Source: Pipra filicauda (Eukaryota; Chordata; Aves; Passeriformes; Pipridae). Taken from it: 64,000 nt of DNA. Both the position numbers and the translations under genes were made by a program. Location of the stretch: assembly GCF_003945595.2 (NCBI RefSeq), contig NW_024103452.1, positions 4,615,260 to 4,679,259 of the forward strand, read 5' to 3'. The stretch's first letter is position 1. Every line of letters starts with the position of its first letter. Shown piece after piece: positions 26,301 to 40,201 of the stretch. The notes under the pieces are model-generated. The model worked only from the letters and a program-made list of their open reading frames with translations, was not told the DNA's origin and did not search any database.

Positions 26301-29300
26301 TTGTAAAGAGTTTGAACTGGATGCCTCTATTATTGTATATTTACGGTCAAAATGACTAATTTATCAGGCCACAGCAAGAAAATTCTAGGAAACTAGGGAA
26401 ATTTTATGCTCAGTAAAACTGCAATTGCTATAATTTAATGAAAAGAACTGGAGGGTGACTGGGGCCCTGAGGAGACAAACAAGACTAGAGAAGATGAAAT
26501 TAAAAATTTAACAACAACAAAAATAGACAGCTACTCAAGACTTCATAATCACGTACAGTGCCCGTCCACTGAGACCCAGCACAGAGAGCCAAACAATGCC
26601 CTTGGACAATCTGGACTTGCACTCACAGCAAGCCTTGCTACCCACAGAGAGGAGACTTGCAGCACCAGTCACAAATGTGCAGAGCAGAGCTGCCTGCCAC
26701 CAGCACACTCTGCAAGGTCACCAGAGGACAAAGCTGTTAATATGTGGTGATGAGAGAGCTAAGCTGGTTTGTGGTTTTTACACACTCGAATGTAGTTTAC
26801 AAAACACCAAAGCTTTTAGTGGTGTTCTTTCACAGTTCTTTCATTTAAATTCTTCAACTTTCACATCCCTCTTGCTGCTGTTGACTCAAGCAAAAGCGGC
26901 AGAGCTCTCATGGATTCACTGCTTAGAGTGAAGCTCCTCAGCAGTGTGGATGGCATCAGACCACATCCTCTAAGTGGGAATGCTCTTTGAACAAGGGATA
27001 ACTTGTGGCTCTTATGGAGCAATATGAGGGTTTTGTGGTAACTTACTGTCAGATGCTAACACAGAAAGCAGTACCAGGGGCAGACCATGGAGTAGAGATG
27101 TCATTTGAAGATGCTGTTTTCAAACTCATGGGTAGGCAGAGGAGGATGTGTGGCATGCAGACCATGCATGGTCAAGCTGTCAGCAGCTATTACAAGGTAA
27201 GGAGCCCTATGGTCACTCATTGATTTTACAATGGAAAATCTCATCAGAAAGAGTTTTAAAGACTGATTATATTTACCAAGTGGTTTGAGTCAAGCCAGAC
27301 TGATGCTGAGGAACGATGATGTTTAATCAGTGTGTTAGTTATGTCAGCTAGTTTCTCCTTACAAGTCATATTCTGTTTTTACTAATTTTTTAAAGATTAG
27401 TAAACACAATTTTGGTGACATAGATTATAAAATGGGCTAATAAGTGTAAGGTTTAACTAAGGTTTCTTGTGATTTCAATATTTTATCTTATTCAAAACTC
27501 TTTTCAGAATTAGGAAAAAAACCCTTCCTCTGCAGAATCCAACTGCTATTTTTCAGTGGTGACTTGTGTGAATTTTTCTGGTGACATAAAGAGATTACAG
27601 ATTTTCAAGGATGAAAGACATTAGAAGTAGTAACAACATACCCCTGTTCTGTCATTTCAACACATGGATGCAGCAGCAACATAACATGCAGAAAGACACG
27701 CATTAAAAAAGACACACAATGCTTTTACATGGGTAGTATCTTCCACATCTCAATACTACACTTACAAATACAGCAACAGGAGTCTAGTCCTTGTGTCTGT
27801 TCAGTGCTTTGACCTTAAGTGTCACCTATGGATCATTCTCATTGTGACTGATGATAAATCCTATTAAAATGATGGGGTTTTTTTAAGGAACTACTGATTT
27901 GTATTTGGGGCAAAAGCAAAGAAGGGCAAGTGTAATTGGGAGCATCAATAACATCCTAAAGCTTACAAGCTCAACACTAACTGGAGACCTAGTAGAAGTG
28001 AAAACTTGGCAAGGCCAGGCTGGGTACTGAGCCGTGGGTGCCCTCCAAGGGAGCACAACCTCATTTTGGGGTGTTTAGCACCTCTAAAGCAGTGTAAATG
28101 AGTTCCTGACAACCAGCCAAGACAATGCCACCACCCTGAGATCTCTCTCTTCCTCTGCCTTAGAGGCAAAATTCAGCATGAATATTTCTTGGGAATAACA
28201 TTTTAGCTCCCACAGGAGAGAGAAGGAAGAAAATGTTGATCTCTGATGCAATTATCAGTTTCTGAAGCCTTTGTTCTAAAGAGACAACAATAGTTTTGAT
28301 TCCCTGTATAGACTAATTATACAGTGAAGAAAAGTGAATACAAAGTTCAGTAAAATTATAGCTTAATGCTCAACATGAATTAGATTTCTCACAAATCATG
28401 CTTATGATCTATCCACCCTATTTAATTTAAAAGAGGTGATTATTATCTCTTTACAGAACAACAATCAAAATTAACACCTCTTTTTCATTACTGACTATGT
28501 TTTAAGGTTGTTGTACATCTATCAACACAATTAATTTTAAACTGATTTACTTGTCCCTCAGAAAGAGTAATTGGGCAACACAGAACAGAGAGTGAGGCTT
28601 GCAGCATATTGTCTCCATTTAGGAATATTTTAATCTCAATTTTCTGTATTTTTTAACCTCACTGCAGAAAAAGCTAATGAGAGTTCCAGCTAAGAGCCTG
28701 TTTCTTCCTCTCTCAGTCATTTATCTGAAGTTTTTGACATTGATGTTTGGAAATAAAAGCACTAGAAAGCCTATGCCTTAACTATGTAACCTACGTCTTT
28801 AGAGCTCTGGATGAGTGACAAGAACTAAATATCACAGTCTTTATGTAAAGAAGTGATGTATTAAGGGAGGAATTGGAGCGTGGAGGCACTGAAGACAAAA
28901 GATGTTTCTGATTTGGGGTGTTACAGACTTTTGGCAAGCAGAGCCATGCTGTGGGCCTGCCTTGTGTAAGCTCTGAAGATTCACAGGTGGAGCACAAGTC
29001 CCTGGAGATGCCCAAGCAGTTTATGGTAGTTGATCTAAAACTCAGAAACCAAACCTGTTCCTCTCCACTAATGTGATTTGCTCAGGCCTTTCAGAATGCT
29101 GAGAGATGTGCGTTTATGTCTTGATGGAATATTTTTCCTCTTTGCCACTTGGAAATTCGAGGGTACAAGAAGGTGTCCTGAAGACAGAGAGCTGCAGCAA
29201 CACCCTCACAAGCTCCTGACACAGCACATTGCAGGAGGCAATACCTGGCTGAGTGTGAGGGGTAGCTGGGGATTAACATGGCAAATATATTCCAGTGGGA

Positions 29301-32300
29301 AAATGCTAAATAGGTAAAGTGGGACAGCCCTCAGCAGTATGATTGGCAAGAGCATGAAACCCCAAACTGAACATCACTGCCTTGACAAGTGCATCTTCAG
29401 CCTCCTCTTTGTCTTCTGAAACCTAAATTCCTAACATTTCTCTGTCAGCTCTGTGCAGTGTACAACCCTGTCTCCAGCAGAACCATTTGTCCATAGATAC
29501 ATTACTTTTTTCTGCCTACAAAGTGAACAATATGGCCTTTGTGTCAAAAACCATCTATTTTGAAAACAGGAAGAAAAATTCCAAATTTTGTACTGCCAGG
29601 TTCAATTTGAAGTGTGTGAAAGGGGTTTTGTAGCTGTAAAATAAAATCTCCTCCCTGATGTCACATCAAAAAACTGGACAGGACTCTGCCATAGTCTCAA
29701 CTCTCGCTGAAGGATGTTAATTCATTTGGAAATAATCATCAGCCCATGCTAGGTCCCAAGGAGTCATCCATCAGAGTACACTCCCATAGCAATTTCCTAA
29801 CCTTTCCAATCTCCTGTAATTTAATTTCTTAGTTAAATCCTTTAGAATTGGCTACAAAACTGAGATGATTTTGTCAAACTATGAGAAAGATTTTGTTGTC
29901 ATAATGAACTTTTACAGCCAGCGTAAAGCAACTTGACACAAAATCCATTACAGCAAGATTAATGAGGAATGGCAGCAAAGACTGAGAAAAGGGCAGGGTG
30001 AATGACTGGTTTTAGTTGATCTGTCAGTGTAGCACAGCAACATAAAATGCAGTAAGGCATCTGTAAGAGGAAGCAAAACCCCTCAGCACAAGCTGAGGTA
30101 TTCAGTGTGATAGCATCAGTTATGGCAACCTCTTTCAGTAGTCATGTGAGTATAATACGTGTTTCCAACTTAATTGAGCTTCAGTCAACATAAGGTATTA
30201 ACAGGGTTTTACCCAACTGAATTAATGTACCAGTCTATCGTTGATGTGCAACTTAGTTCTGTTCATTAAAAAAAGCAACAAAAGTATTTGATAGCATAGG
30301 TGTGATGAAAACTGGGCAGTTGCTTCAGACAGAAAAGTCTTGCAACATTACCTTTTGCACCGCTCTGTCAGAAAGTTGTTCTTCTCAAACATTGTTTAAT
30401 TGGTTTGTATTTTAATTCTGTACAAGCAAAACCTCCTTTTTTTAATTTATTCACTGACAGCACTTCAGAAATATTTGATGTAATTTCTGTGACTCTTATG
30501 AATGAAAAGTTTCTTGGGGCAACATTGTACCAGACTCGAAATTTTTGTGTTTTCTAAAAGCACTGAGGGAGGACTTTGCAGCACACTTGCTTGTGATACA
30601 TAAACAACGAGGAGAGGAATTAGCAGAAAATTTAGCAAAAATATTTTAAAAGTAATAAAAAAAAGAAATGCAGTAAAAAGACAGGCCCTGTAGTAAATGG
30701 GAAGCTGGAATTTTTTTTTAAGAATGCGTTCTACCAAAAAGTCTGGCAAAAAAAAAAAAAAATTAAAGCTGACAGTGTGTCAAACATGGAGCAGAACTGA
30801 GTATTGATAATGACAACCCATTTACACAATCTTGTGGAAAAAGTTGATGACTCACTAGTCCATGTAAAAAATCTCATAGAAAGGTTTTGCACCTTTTTCT
30901 CTCATGGAGCTTTTTTCTGAGAATAGGAGATAGAGACTAAAGGAGTGGATAAGTGAAGAAAGCTGTGCCCCATGAATACCAAATTTTACAGTGTGTCAAA
31001 TGTTATTACAGAGCTCAGGAAATATGAATAATCTCACTGACATCACTGGAACACTTTTTCTTACTTATAAAGATATTGAATTTTGCTCACATGGCAATAA
31101 AGGAATCAATAAACACCAATCCTCAGATTTGTGGCCACATTCATAGATAACGTATCATCACCGAATGATTGCAACTATTTCATAAGAGCTGTGGAGTGAA
31201 TGGGAAAAATATGTAATCCTGTCTTTAAAATAACTTTTCTTCTGCTTTTTCCGAATGATCATCTATATAAAAAGTCATCCATGAAAGGTTATCTTATTTC
31301 TGCTTATACCAAACTCTCTACTAAAATCTTCCTACAAATCTTGCTGTACTTACCTGAACAGAAATATTTAAAACCTACCAAGAGGAAATGAAATTTATAT
31401 ATATATAAAGATATGCTAAAAATACTCTTTTCCATAATCCAGGAATCTAATAAAAACATAGGCCAGCCCATCCCTGAAAAAGGTAAATCAGAAAGGGAAT
31501 ATTTTGTCTCCATTTACTCAGTGTGTTTGTGGTAGCCCTAAGTGCTCAGGAACATCAAATTCTGCTGGATGTTGTATAATAAATGGTAGTCTCAAAGATT
31601 TACAATTTAATCATTGTCTTTGAAAGAGATAATTTTCCCTCCTAACACTACGAGACAGCTCACCTTCCTAACATAAAACAATCAGCCTATAATCACCAGT
31701 GATACAGACCTGACAGCAGAGAGAAAAAGAGTTAAAAGGCTTATCAGTTTGCTGTTCAATTTTGGTGGGTCACTCTCAACAATCTTTTGGACAACGCTGC
31801 ATCATTTGACACCGAAATTGAGATTCTTAAAAGCAATGTTACCACATTTCAATAATACTGTGTTATCTGCACACTATCATCTGAGGTATTTACTGCCACT
31901 GACTATCAACTATTAGCTGATGATTACCTGTATACTTCGACAAATCTTAGATGTTACCATAAATATCTTACCATGTTGCTTTACTATGTCTTTTTTTTTT
32001 ACTGTATGGTATGTAAAAGCACTTATCTACACGTTTAAAAAATCAGATCTAAAGGCCAGTGCACACCGTGTCTCACCTAAAAAATCCACTGCTCAGGCTG
32101 GAAGGGTAATGACCTTTCCCAAAATCTTCGTTCGCGAAGACTGGCCATGAAAAAAATGAAATGAAAATCCAATGGAATAGCAAGGGGTGAGATACTTTTG
32201 ACACCACTTTGATACATAAAGCTAGACACTGAAGTCTGAGATAAGTAGTATAGGGCACTCTAAAGATCAAGGAGAAAAAGAAGGACCACTTTGGCAATGC

Positions 32301-33780
32301 ACCAAAATGGAAAGTTCAGGATCTATTGCACTGTCAAAATTTAAAGGCATCAAATGAGGAACCATTTGTCAAGCATTCTCTGTGTCTGTGATCTATCCGT
32401 CATATCTGATAACTGAAATTCTGTGAATTCTTCTTTGTTTATTTTCTCTGTTATTTAGTCAAACATGCTGCCTTTACAAGTGAAAAGTAAGTATCCATTT
32501 GTCTCTCCCATTTGTCATTTTCTCTTCCTGTTCTCCCTTCCTTACACCACAGCCATGAATGAGGCTCTATGGGCTAAATGATGCTGGTGGTGACATCGCT
32601 TTCACCCTTTTGTTTTGCAGGTGTTGCCTGACAAGAGCCCGGGGAAGAACACGATGAAGTGGCTCAAGTGGGACTGGAATAGTTTCTATCCTAGAAACAT
32701 TGGTTTGCAGAACTAAATGACGAAAAATCACTAGAAGTTTTTACATCAATTAAACCCCTGCAAATAGTGAAAAGTAATCTGATGGGAAATTACATGCCAT
32801 ATTAAAAATAGTTTTCTAATTAGGTGTTTCCTTTCCTCCTCTGCTGAATGGCAAGAGAAATATTAAGATGTCCACAGTTACAGCACAAAAGGGTCTTCAA
32901 GATGTAACACTTGATATACCACAGTATTTCAGAAATAATGACACTAAAAAATCTGCAAGGAATTAACAAATCTGCATTTAATTGCAACAGATGCTCTATC
33001 TACATTTCTTGATCTTACCCACTCTTTGTGTCTACCTCATCACAAAGTACTTAGGTTCAGTGTTACTTAGTGTTAAACTCAGTCCTGTTCTAGTCAAGTC
33101 CACATCCACAATTCTGCTAAATACAGAAGTTGAAACAACATCCTTGATAACAGAGCTTAATATTAGCTTTGCTATTCTCTGCTAGTGTGACTTTTGAATT
33201 GTGCTCTTGAACTACCTGAATGTGCCATCCATGTTTTAAATACACTGATGTTTCCACTTTTGTTGTAAAAATAGGTTTTTAATACTACACAGTATTTAAC
33301 AATCTAGTACCAGCCATCAGTTTGATATCAGCCGTGACATTATTTAATTTTCAGAATCACAGAGGTTAAAGCTCACTGAACTATAAACAGTTGGAAACAT
33401 GGAGTGTAATCCCAAGGCACAGCACTGCACAAGCTGTAATTTAAATCATATTGCATGCTAAGCTGAAAAGGCAGTGCAGGTCCCAGAGGGCATGAATAAA
33501 TCTGCAGTCACTGATTTGCCACACACATTTGTGTTGGGATTCTGTAACTGTGCAAATGTGATGTCTTCCTTTAGAGCAGAGGACCTGTCATCTACTGAGA
33601 TTTGTAATTAAATAACCCAAAGAACAAAAGCAATTACTCAGCCTTACAAACATTCAGGTTGAAATATGTGTGATTTCATGAACAAAGAGAAGGGAAGTTA
33701 CAGAGACAGAGAGAAAGGGAGGCTTTGAGTCTGCAATAATTCATCTGTGTCTAGAGCTAGTGGAGGTTTTAATGTGTAGA

Positions 33781-33800
33781 CCAGGTATTCAAATACCTGG
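33781..33800. repeat. 20 bp inverted repeat with two CAGGTA motifs
   Basis: CCAGGTATT and AATACCTGG form perfect 9-base arms around a CA spacer. Each arm contains CAGGTA, the E-box-like core bound by ZEB/Snail-type zinc fingers, in head-to-head arrangement. A regulatory role is inference. Confidence 0.6.
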
Positions 33801-34999
33801 CTTACTTTGAACTAATAATTCTGTCATCACAGACTCCGCTGTGAGGTGGATGTTACTCCTGCTAAGGAGCCAATTATGCTTCCAGATGGCTCCATGCCAC
33901 CTCAGGTGCCGGCTTTGAGTAATCAGTTGTGTTAATTGCAAGCAACACTAAATGCCTTTTGGGACAAGCAATTCACGGTTCAGGAATGTTAGTGTAAAGG
34001 GGGTAGGCTCAGCCCCATTAGCAAGAACAAATCACAAAGTTTGCACAGGTCGAAGGCTAGGAGCTGTAATTTTATGGAACGAGGGAAAGAGGTGGGAACA
34101 GATTAAGGGTCTGTATCCTCACATCATTAACTCTGCTGGGTATGCTGGGCATCTCAGTGACTTGATGGGGTGGGAGTTACACGGTGGTGGAGCCCTTCAT
34201 ATTTTCAGCTCAGCATCTCTGTCCTCCCATTCCCCTGGGACTGTCAGGCATTCTTATTCAGGCCAACAGGGCTAAGACATTGGCTCAAGAGAAGATACCT
34301 CAACTTCCCATGAACATGGTCTCCCTCACATTTGTTGGCATTTCCTTTCTTTCTGTTTGGCATAGTGGGAAAATAATATTTTTAAAAATACATAGGAATT
34401 ATTTAATATAAAGGAAATATTATAAGGGTGATAATAACAGTGAATGCCATAAGGATGACAAAAGGTGACATATATTAAAAAAAAGCCATTAATAAAATGG
34501 AGCATAAAAATGAAATGAGCTGAGCACTGCGGTGAGCAGAAATCAGATCTTGGCTGCACTGGGGACATTATCATGTATTATCAGCTAAAGATCTGGCCTA
34601 TTATATTTTTTAGTATCTATCTTTTGTCTCACTACCTGGATAACAAGTTTTAGCCAGTCCATCTATTCACAAGTGTTGATTTCTAATGCATTTGCCCATG
34701 AGTCCCAACACCAGCACTATTTAAAAGAAGAATCCTGCCCAAATGTTGGAGGTGATGAATGGGAAGCTTGGATTGAATCATTAGAGATAAAGGGAGTTAG
34801 TGTGTGGCAGGGAATGGGAGGAACTGGTACAAACCTCAGAGTCTGCAGGTGCTTAGAAACAGCGTGGAGGCTCAGGAAGTGTCTCTAATACCCTTTAGAG
34901 CCTCAGTCCCTGGAGTCCCACATGGACGCACAAAGAAAACTTCTTACAACAAAGCCATCTTATTTCTCCCTTTAACACAGACTAAAACACTGCCAAACA

Positions 35000-35350
35000 C
35001 TTTTGCGTCTGAAGCTGTGAATTTCATTAAATTCAATGCAACTCGCTCAACACTCTCTATTTTTGTGTGGCTGAAACCTCCACTTCTTTCCCCACCGCCC
35101 TGCGGCCAGCGTGCTCCAGTCACATCACACTTAACCTTTGCCTTGGCTTCTCAAAAAAGAATTTGTTTCACTCTTTTCACGGCTTCAACAGTTTGGCAAA
35201 CTGCACTCGAGTGCCGCGCTGGGCCTTTATATTGAACACACTAATCTGATTGTTTTTCCACTCTACAAACTTTGGGTCAACAATCAAGCTGCTGCCAGAA
35301 ACTAATTAATTTGCAAACAGGACCCATTTTCACAGGGGGAGAGCTTTTGA
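35000..35350. promoter_or_regulatory. Candidate regulatory block (CpG-richer, homeodomain/POU-like sites)
   Basis: About nine CpGs fall between 35006 and 35216 in an otherwise CpG-poor intron. They include the perfect 12 bp palindrome GCACTCGAGTGC at 35203-35214. Beyond it lie TTTATATTGAACAC, an ATCTGATTG and CTAATTAATTTGCAAA, which joins a TAATTA homeodomain core to an octamer-like ATTTGCAAA. This composition resembles conserved intronic enhancers of developmental genes, but conservation cannot be judged from one sequence. Confidence 0.35.
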
Positions 35351-36140
35351 AACCTATGTCAGCAGAGCTGGTCACACCATGGTGACATGCATTGTCATGG
35401 CATCCACTTTTCTGGGTAATTCTCCTCACTAATTTTTCACCACACACATGAACTCAAATTACCCAGTCAACAGTAAATCTCTATTGAATGCCCACCAAAC
35501 TCTGAACGTGGTGGCCCGAAAAGAGGAAATTGGTATTGACAGGGTCAACCCTCATTAAATTGATGGCTAGAGCAGAAGGAAAAAAAAACCCTACACAAGA
35601 ATGCAAAAAGAAAATTCGGATGTATGTCATATCCCAATGAACGGGGCTGTAACAGACTCGCTCCTGCTTTGTTTAAATCAATTAGTATTCTGCTGTGTGA
35701 TTCCTACAAACAGATTTCTGCTTAACTTTTCTGAAAAACTGGTTAGTGACTTTTGTGAACAAGAAAGGAGGCACAATTTGGAAGCTAAAAGTCGCTGTTT
35801 TTCAAGCATCAGAGCTGTGATGAGCTCTCACAGAGATCTCAGAGATCATGGGAAACCAACTTGAATTTGCAAGGCCTATAACACAGAAGCTTTGTCTTTG
35901 GCATCCTGCCACCTAATCTGAACTTTTCTTTGCTTAAGCTGATTCGGATCTTTGCAAAAATGATAATTACAAAGAAACCTGTGTTGTGTAATTTAAAGTG
36001 GGTTTTACACCAAAAGCAAAGCAAACTGCAAACTTAGAAACTGAATGCTACACCTGTCCTGGAAAAATTACTCTTTTTTTCCTATTGAAATTCATCTCTA
36101 AGGAAAAAGGAGAGGCATCCTGTGAACTGATGCATGTGGG

Positions 36141-36182
36141 TAATATGTATATATATATTAATATATATGTAGAGATATATAT
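36141..36182. repeat. (TA)n tract
   Basis: TAATATGTATATATATATTA and ATATATATGTAGAGATATAT form an imperfect TA microsatellite with self-complementary halves. Confidence 0.8.
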
Positions 36183-39100
36183 GATCTTTTTAATCACACA
36201 TTAACTGAAAGTAGTACCCAAAGCTTTCTAGTAGAGATCATTGCCACAGATATCACTGATTGAGTTATATACTGAGTTTGTCACCTTCCTGGAATGGACA
36301 GACCATCACTTTACAAAGCCATCCATTGCCAACTTTAAAAGTTATCCATTGAAAGAAATCCATAGAAATAAACAGTTCTTCTAAGTTAAAAAAAAAATCT
36401 CTGGCACAGAGCTATAGGCATCCAGGATCAAGTGTGGACTCCTGGAGTGCATTTATGCAGTTGGGTTTTTACACAGCTCCTGCTGCTGGAGGCGGCAGAT
36501 GAGAAACAGATTTGTTTCTCTGAAGGATGACTATAGAAATCAACTCACCTGGGTCATCAAATTTGAATCTGAAAACCCAAATGAGATCACCGGATTTGTC
36601 CTGTACAGAGAGATGCACTTATTTATCCACATCTAGCATCTATCCAGAGCTTCTTTTGGTTCTTTCATCCAATTGCCTTCCCAGAGAAGTAAGAGCACAG
36701 ATGATGGGAAAGGCTACACCCTTAGATCTTATCCTGACATGAGACTCATCAGGATTTACTGGGCTGTTGACCTGATATATGTTGATATGTTGACCTTTCA
36801 ATTCACTGTTGAAATAAAAACCTCAAAATTTGGCAATTTTAAGGCACATCACCAATAGACCAGTTCAGTGCACAAGAGTCTGTGTAGATCACAAACTGGC
36901 CATCACTGCCAAGTCTCTGTTTAGAAAGGCTATGCTGCACTGATCTGTTTGGGACTGGGATCATAGTCCACACTGCTTATTTTAAGAGCTATGAACTTCT
37001 TTCCTAAAATTGTACTATATGCAGCAGACAAAATTCTCTGGTCTCCAGTGGAAACAGTGTACAAAGAACTTCGAGCTCTCCAATTATTTTTTATCTTATA
37101 TTCTCTATAAAGAGAGTCACAGTACAAACTTCAGCAAAGCATGGCTTCTAAACTACACTTCCAGCTATTATCTTTTTTGACGTGGATAATAAGGCTGACC
37201 AAGATAAAACCCATAAATGAGCCCACGGTTAACCATGTAATATACACATACCCTTAGTTCAGATGTTCCTGAACTAATTTGTATCCTAACTTGCCCAAGC
37301 ATATTGTGGCTATAGCTCAGACCAATACATGTACTGATGCAAGTCTTCTTGCTCCAGGTCGTATTCTCTACAGTGCCAGGAAGTCTTCCAAATGTGAACT
37401 CAGACCAGGAGAATGTTCTCTTCTGCTTCATCTTTCCTACCCACTTTTTCCACTCCAACCTTAAAACTCATCCTTTGGCTACTTTTACCAACTTTTCATA
37501 CCTAGACAGAGCAAAATCTCATCCACAGCATCGATATTTAATGAAGAAACTTACCTAAACCTAGGGGGCACTGGGAGAAAGAGAGAATGAGAAGATCTAT
37601 TTCCTAGAAGGATTTAAAATAATTTCATTTAGGCCACTTGATAGGAGATTATAATATTTCTGGTTATCTTTACCCACCATCTTCATGACTTTTTTCACAT
37701 CCTGATAATTGTTAAGCACATTCTCTAATAGTTACTTGGTCTTCTATTTCTGAACCAAATGCTTCTCTTTGTATAAAGATACAGGTAAAAGTTATCGGAC
37801 AGCATGAATCAGCTGATTCAAATACACAAGTATCCTTTTATCAAGTATTCAGAGGGGGTTTGGCTTCCTGAACTGTAGCCATTACAGATTAGTGATAGGA
37901 CAAACATCAAGTAATAACAATAAGAAAGGAGTGTTTATTTTGTGATTTCAGAAATTCTACATTTCTTCCAAGAGAAAAAAAAAGAAAAAAAGAACGAGTT
38001 GTAACAAAAAATGTATAGAAAAAAAGACTTGTTAGATTGCAATGAGAAAAACAATTCAAAATTCATATTCAATCTTTAAAATTTGGTTCTACAGACTTAA
38101 GGGAGAAAAAAACCCCTTGTAAATTGAGTTTGTATGCCATTCTGTTCACAGCATTATGCCACCATCACCATAGTTTCTGAGCACTTCCTAGCACTGTGTT
38201 AGGTGACATTAGCATTTGTCACACATGGAATTTATCACAGTGAAATTATTTATTACTATTCTTAGCAATGAAGATAATGGGAATGGGGGTGGGAGAATGT
38301 ATTGAGTGAGAAATGAGACTTGCATATATGGACATGTTTTGTTCCTGCAAGGGTCGGAGTTGTTCATGCCTCTATAAGCAGTGGTGGGAAAGTGTGGAAC
38401 TCGGTCCACGCTACAGCCTGCATGATAGCACACTATCAGCTGCCTAATGTGGTTCAAATATAGAAATGCATATTTTAAATGCAAGAGATCTTTTCAGGGC
38501 AAAAAACCCCACCAAAAGAACAACAAAAAGATTAACATACACAAAAAAATTCCCTCCCTCCTTGTTTTTACTCATAAGGTTGTTTAAATATGTCCTTGTA
38601 AATTTATGAGAATGCAGACTATAAGAGACTTCTTAGTCTACTCACTGTAGTCTCTTCCAATGTCAGGCAAATGTGCTATATAAAAACACATGAAAAGTTG
38701 CCTGAGTTCTCATTAAAACCAGCTAAGCTGCCTCACTGACTACTTCTATTGGGCAGCTTTTTCTAATTTCATTCCCACCATGGTTTAATACTTTTAATTT
38801 GAAGACTGAATATATTCATATGCAGTTCACACTTTTTTTTTTTCATGTTGTTTGTTTGAATAGCTCTTTTCTTGCTGGAGATTTATTGTGTTTGTAGCAC
38901 CCACCAACTCCTTTCTTCAGTTATATCTTAGATGTATTTTGTGAAACAACCCCCAGGTACCAGGACGGTTGGGTTCTGTCTGCGCTGACAGGTCAGCCCC
39001 TTTCCACATCTGCTTACCTTTGGTGGCATGTATTTTACTGCATGCTGTATATCTGGATTGGGAATGTGTAGGAGGTGAGCTGAAAAGTGTGAAACTAGGA

Positions 39101-39969
39101 AGGCATTTAGGGACAAGGGAGTGGCACAGCAGAGGGGGGCAGCAGTGGGTATAAGTAGGAAAAGGGTTTGGTGTGGCTGACCAAAGACAAATTATAGGTT
39201 CAGTGATCAGCAAATGAACACATCCAAGTCTCAGCAAGAGTAATTAATTTCTAACATCTTGACACATGTAATGCATTTTATTAGAGAGGTAAAAATACTA
39301 TAAACTATCTGAAATCTTGTCTTTCTCTTGCCACACATTACTCTCCTGTGCAATACATATATATTCAAAATTAAATGTGTGTGATACCAGTGCTGGGACA
39401 TTCTACAAAGTGCCATAAGTGGAAACAACACAAAGCGATGGCTAAAGTTCTGTTTGAATGCCAGGAGAGTATCAAGGCCATGTTTCCTGCCTCAGAGCCT
39501 GTGAAATTTAACAGGGCATTTTGTTTTTTATTGAGCAGTCACTCAGCTTCTATAATTCTCAGCTGTTTATGTAAGTGTAAAGTAAAGATTACCAAGGACA
39601 ATAACCCCAGGGGACTAAGCACAGCTACTACTCCACTTTAAAAATTAAGCCATGGAAAGTATGCTAAAATAATATCACAGAGTGGTTTAAACCCATAAAA
39701 AGCAAGGAAATTCCAAGCCAAGGCTGGAAATCCAGACTGACAGTCTCTCTTAACCCCAGGTCTAGAAAAGAATATGAGTGAGGCCAGTACTTCTGGGGTG
39801 AAAACCAGATTCATAATACTATCTTAATGCAGCTTTCGTGATTTCATTTCCCATCAGATCTTCCTCAGCCTCACTCTGCTTTGCTTTTAAAATAAATGTT
39901 TATGGTTATTCATTTTACAAAATGTTAACAATATAAGGCCAGATCCCCTGTGCTCAAGTCAGAGAAGAT

Positions 39970-40201
39970 GGGAGCAGCTCCAAGCTCTCTCCTTCCACTC
40001 CTCTAATCTTCAGCTTGAAAAACTGCCTTTGGTGCACTGCTTTTGCATTGCTTAGCATTTGCTCTGGTACACTGCACTGCCAATTCTGCCTTCTTGCCTC
40101 CAGCCATGCCCTCAGCCCTTGCATGAATGCTGGGAGGGTGCACAGCAAACACTGCCTGTCGTGCACCAGGGAACTCCCTGGTACCAGGGGGAGCTGCTCC
40201 C
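39970..40201. repeat. GC-rich patch with nested inverted repeats
   Basis: GGGAGCAGCTCC (39970-39981) and GGAGCTGCTCCC (40190-40201) are perfect reverse complements 208 bp apart. Just inside the right copy, ACCAGGGAACTCCCTGGT (40165-40182) is another near-perfect palindrome. The patch is clearly more GC-rich than its surroundings and is followed by a run of about 17 T at 40227-40243. It could be a small non-autonomous element or chance. No family was recognised. Confidence 0.4.

Noticed and set aside
26596..26931. 111-codon plus-strand open frame
   Set aside because: Gln/His/Leu-rich text without any known motif, and no conserved gene is known in this SEMA3A intron.
34804..35235. 143-codon plus-strand open frame
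   Set aside because: Its length is explained by the locally higher GC of the block near 35000-35230. The amino-acid order shows no recognisable family.
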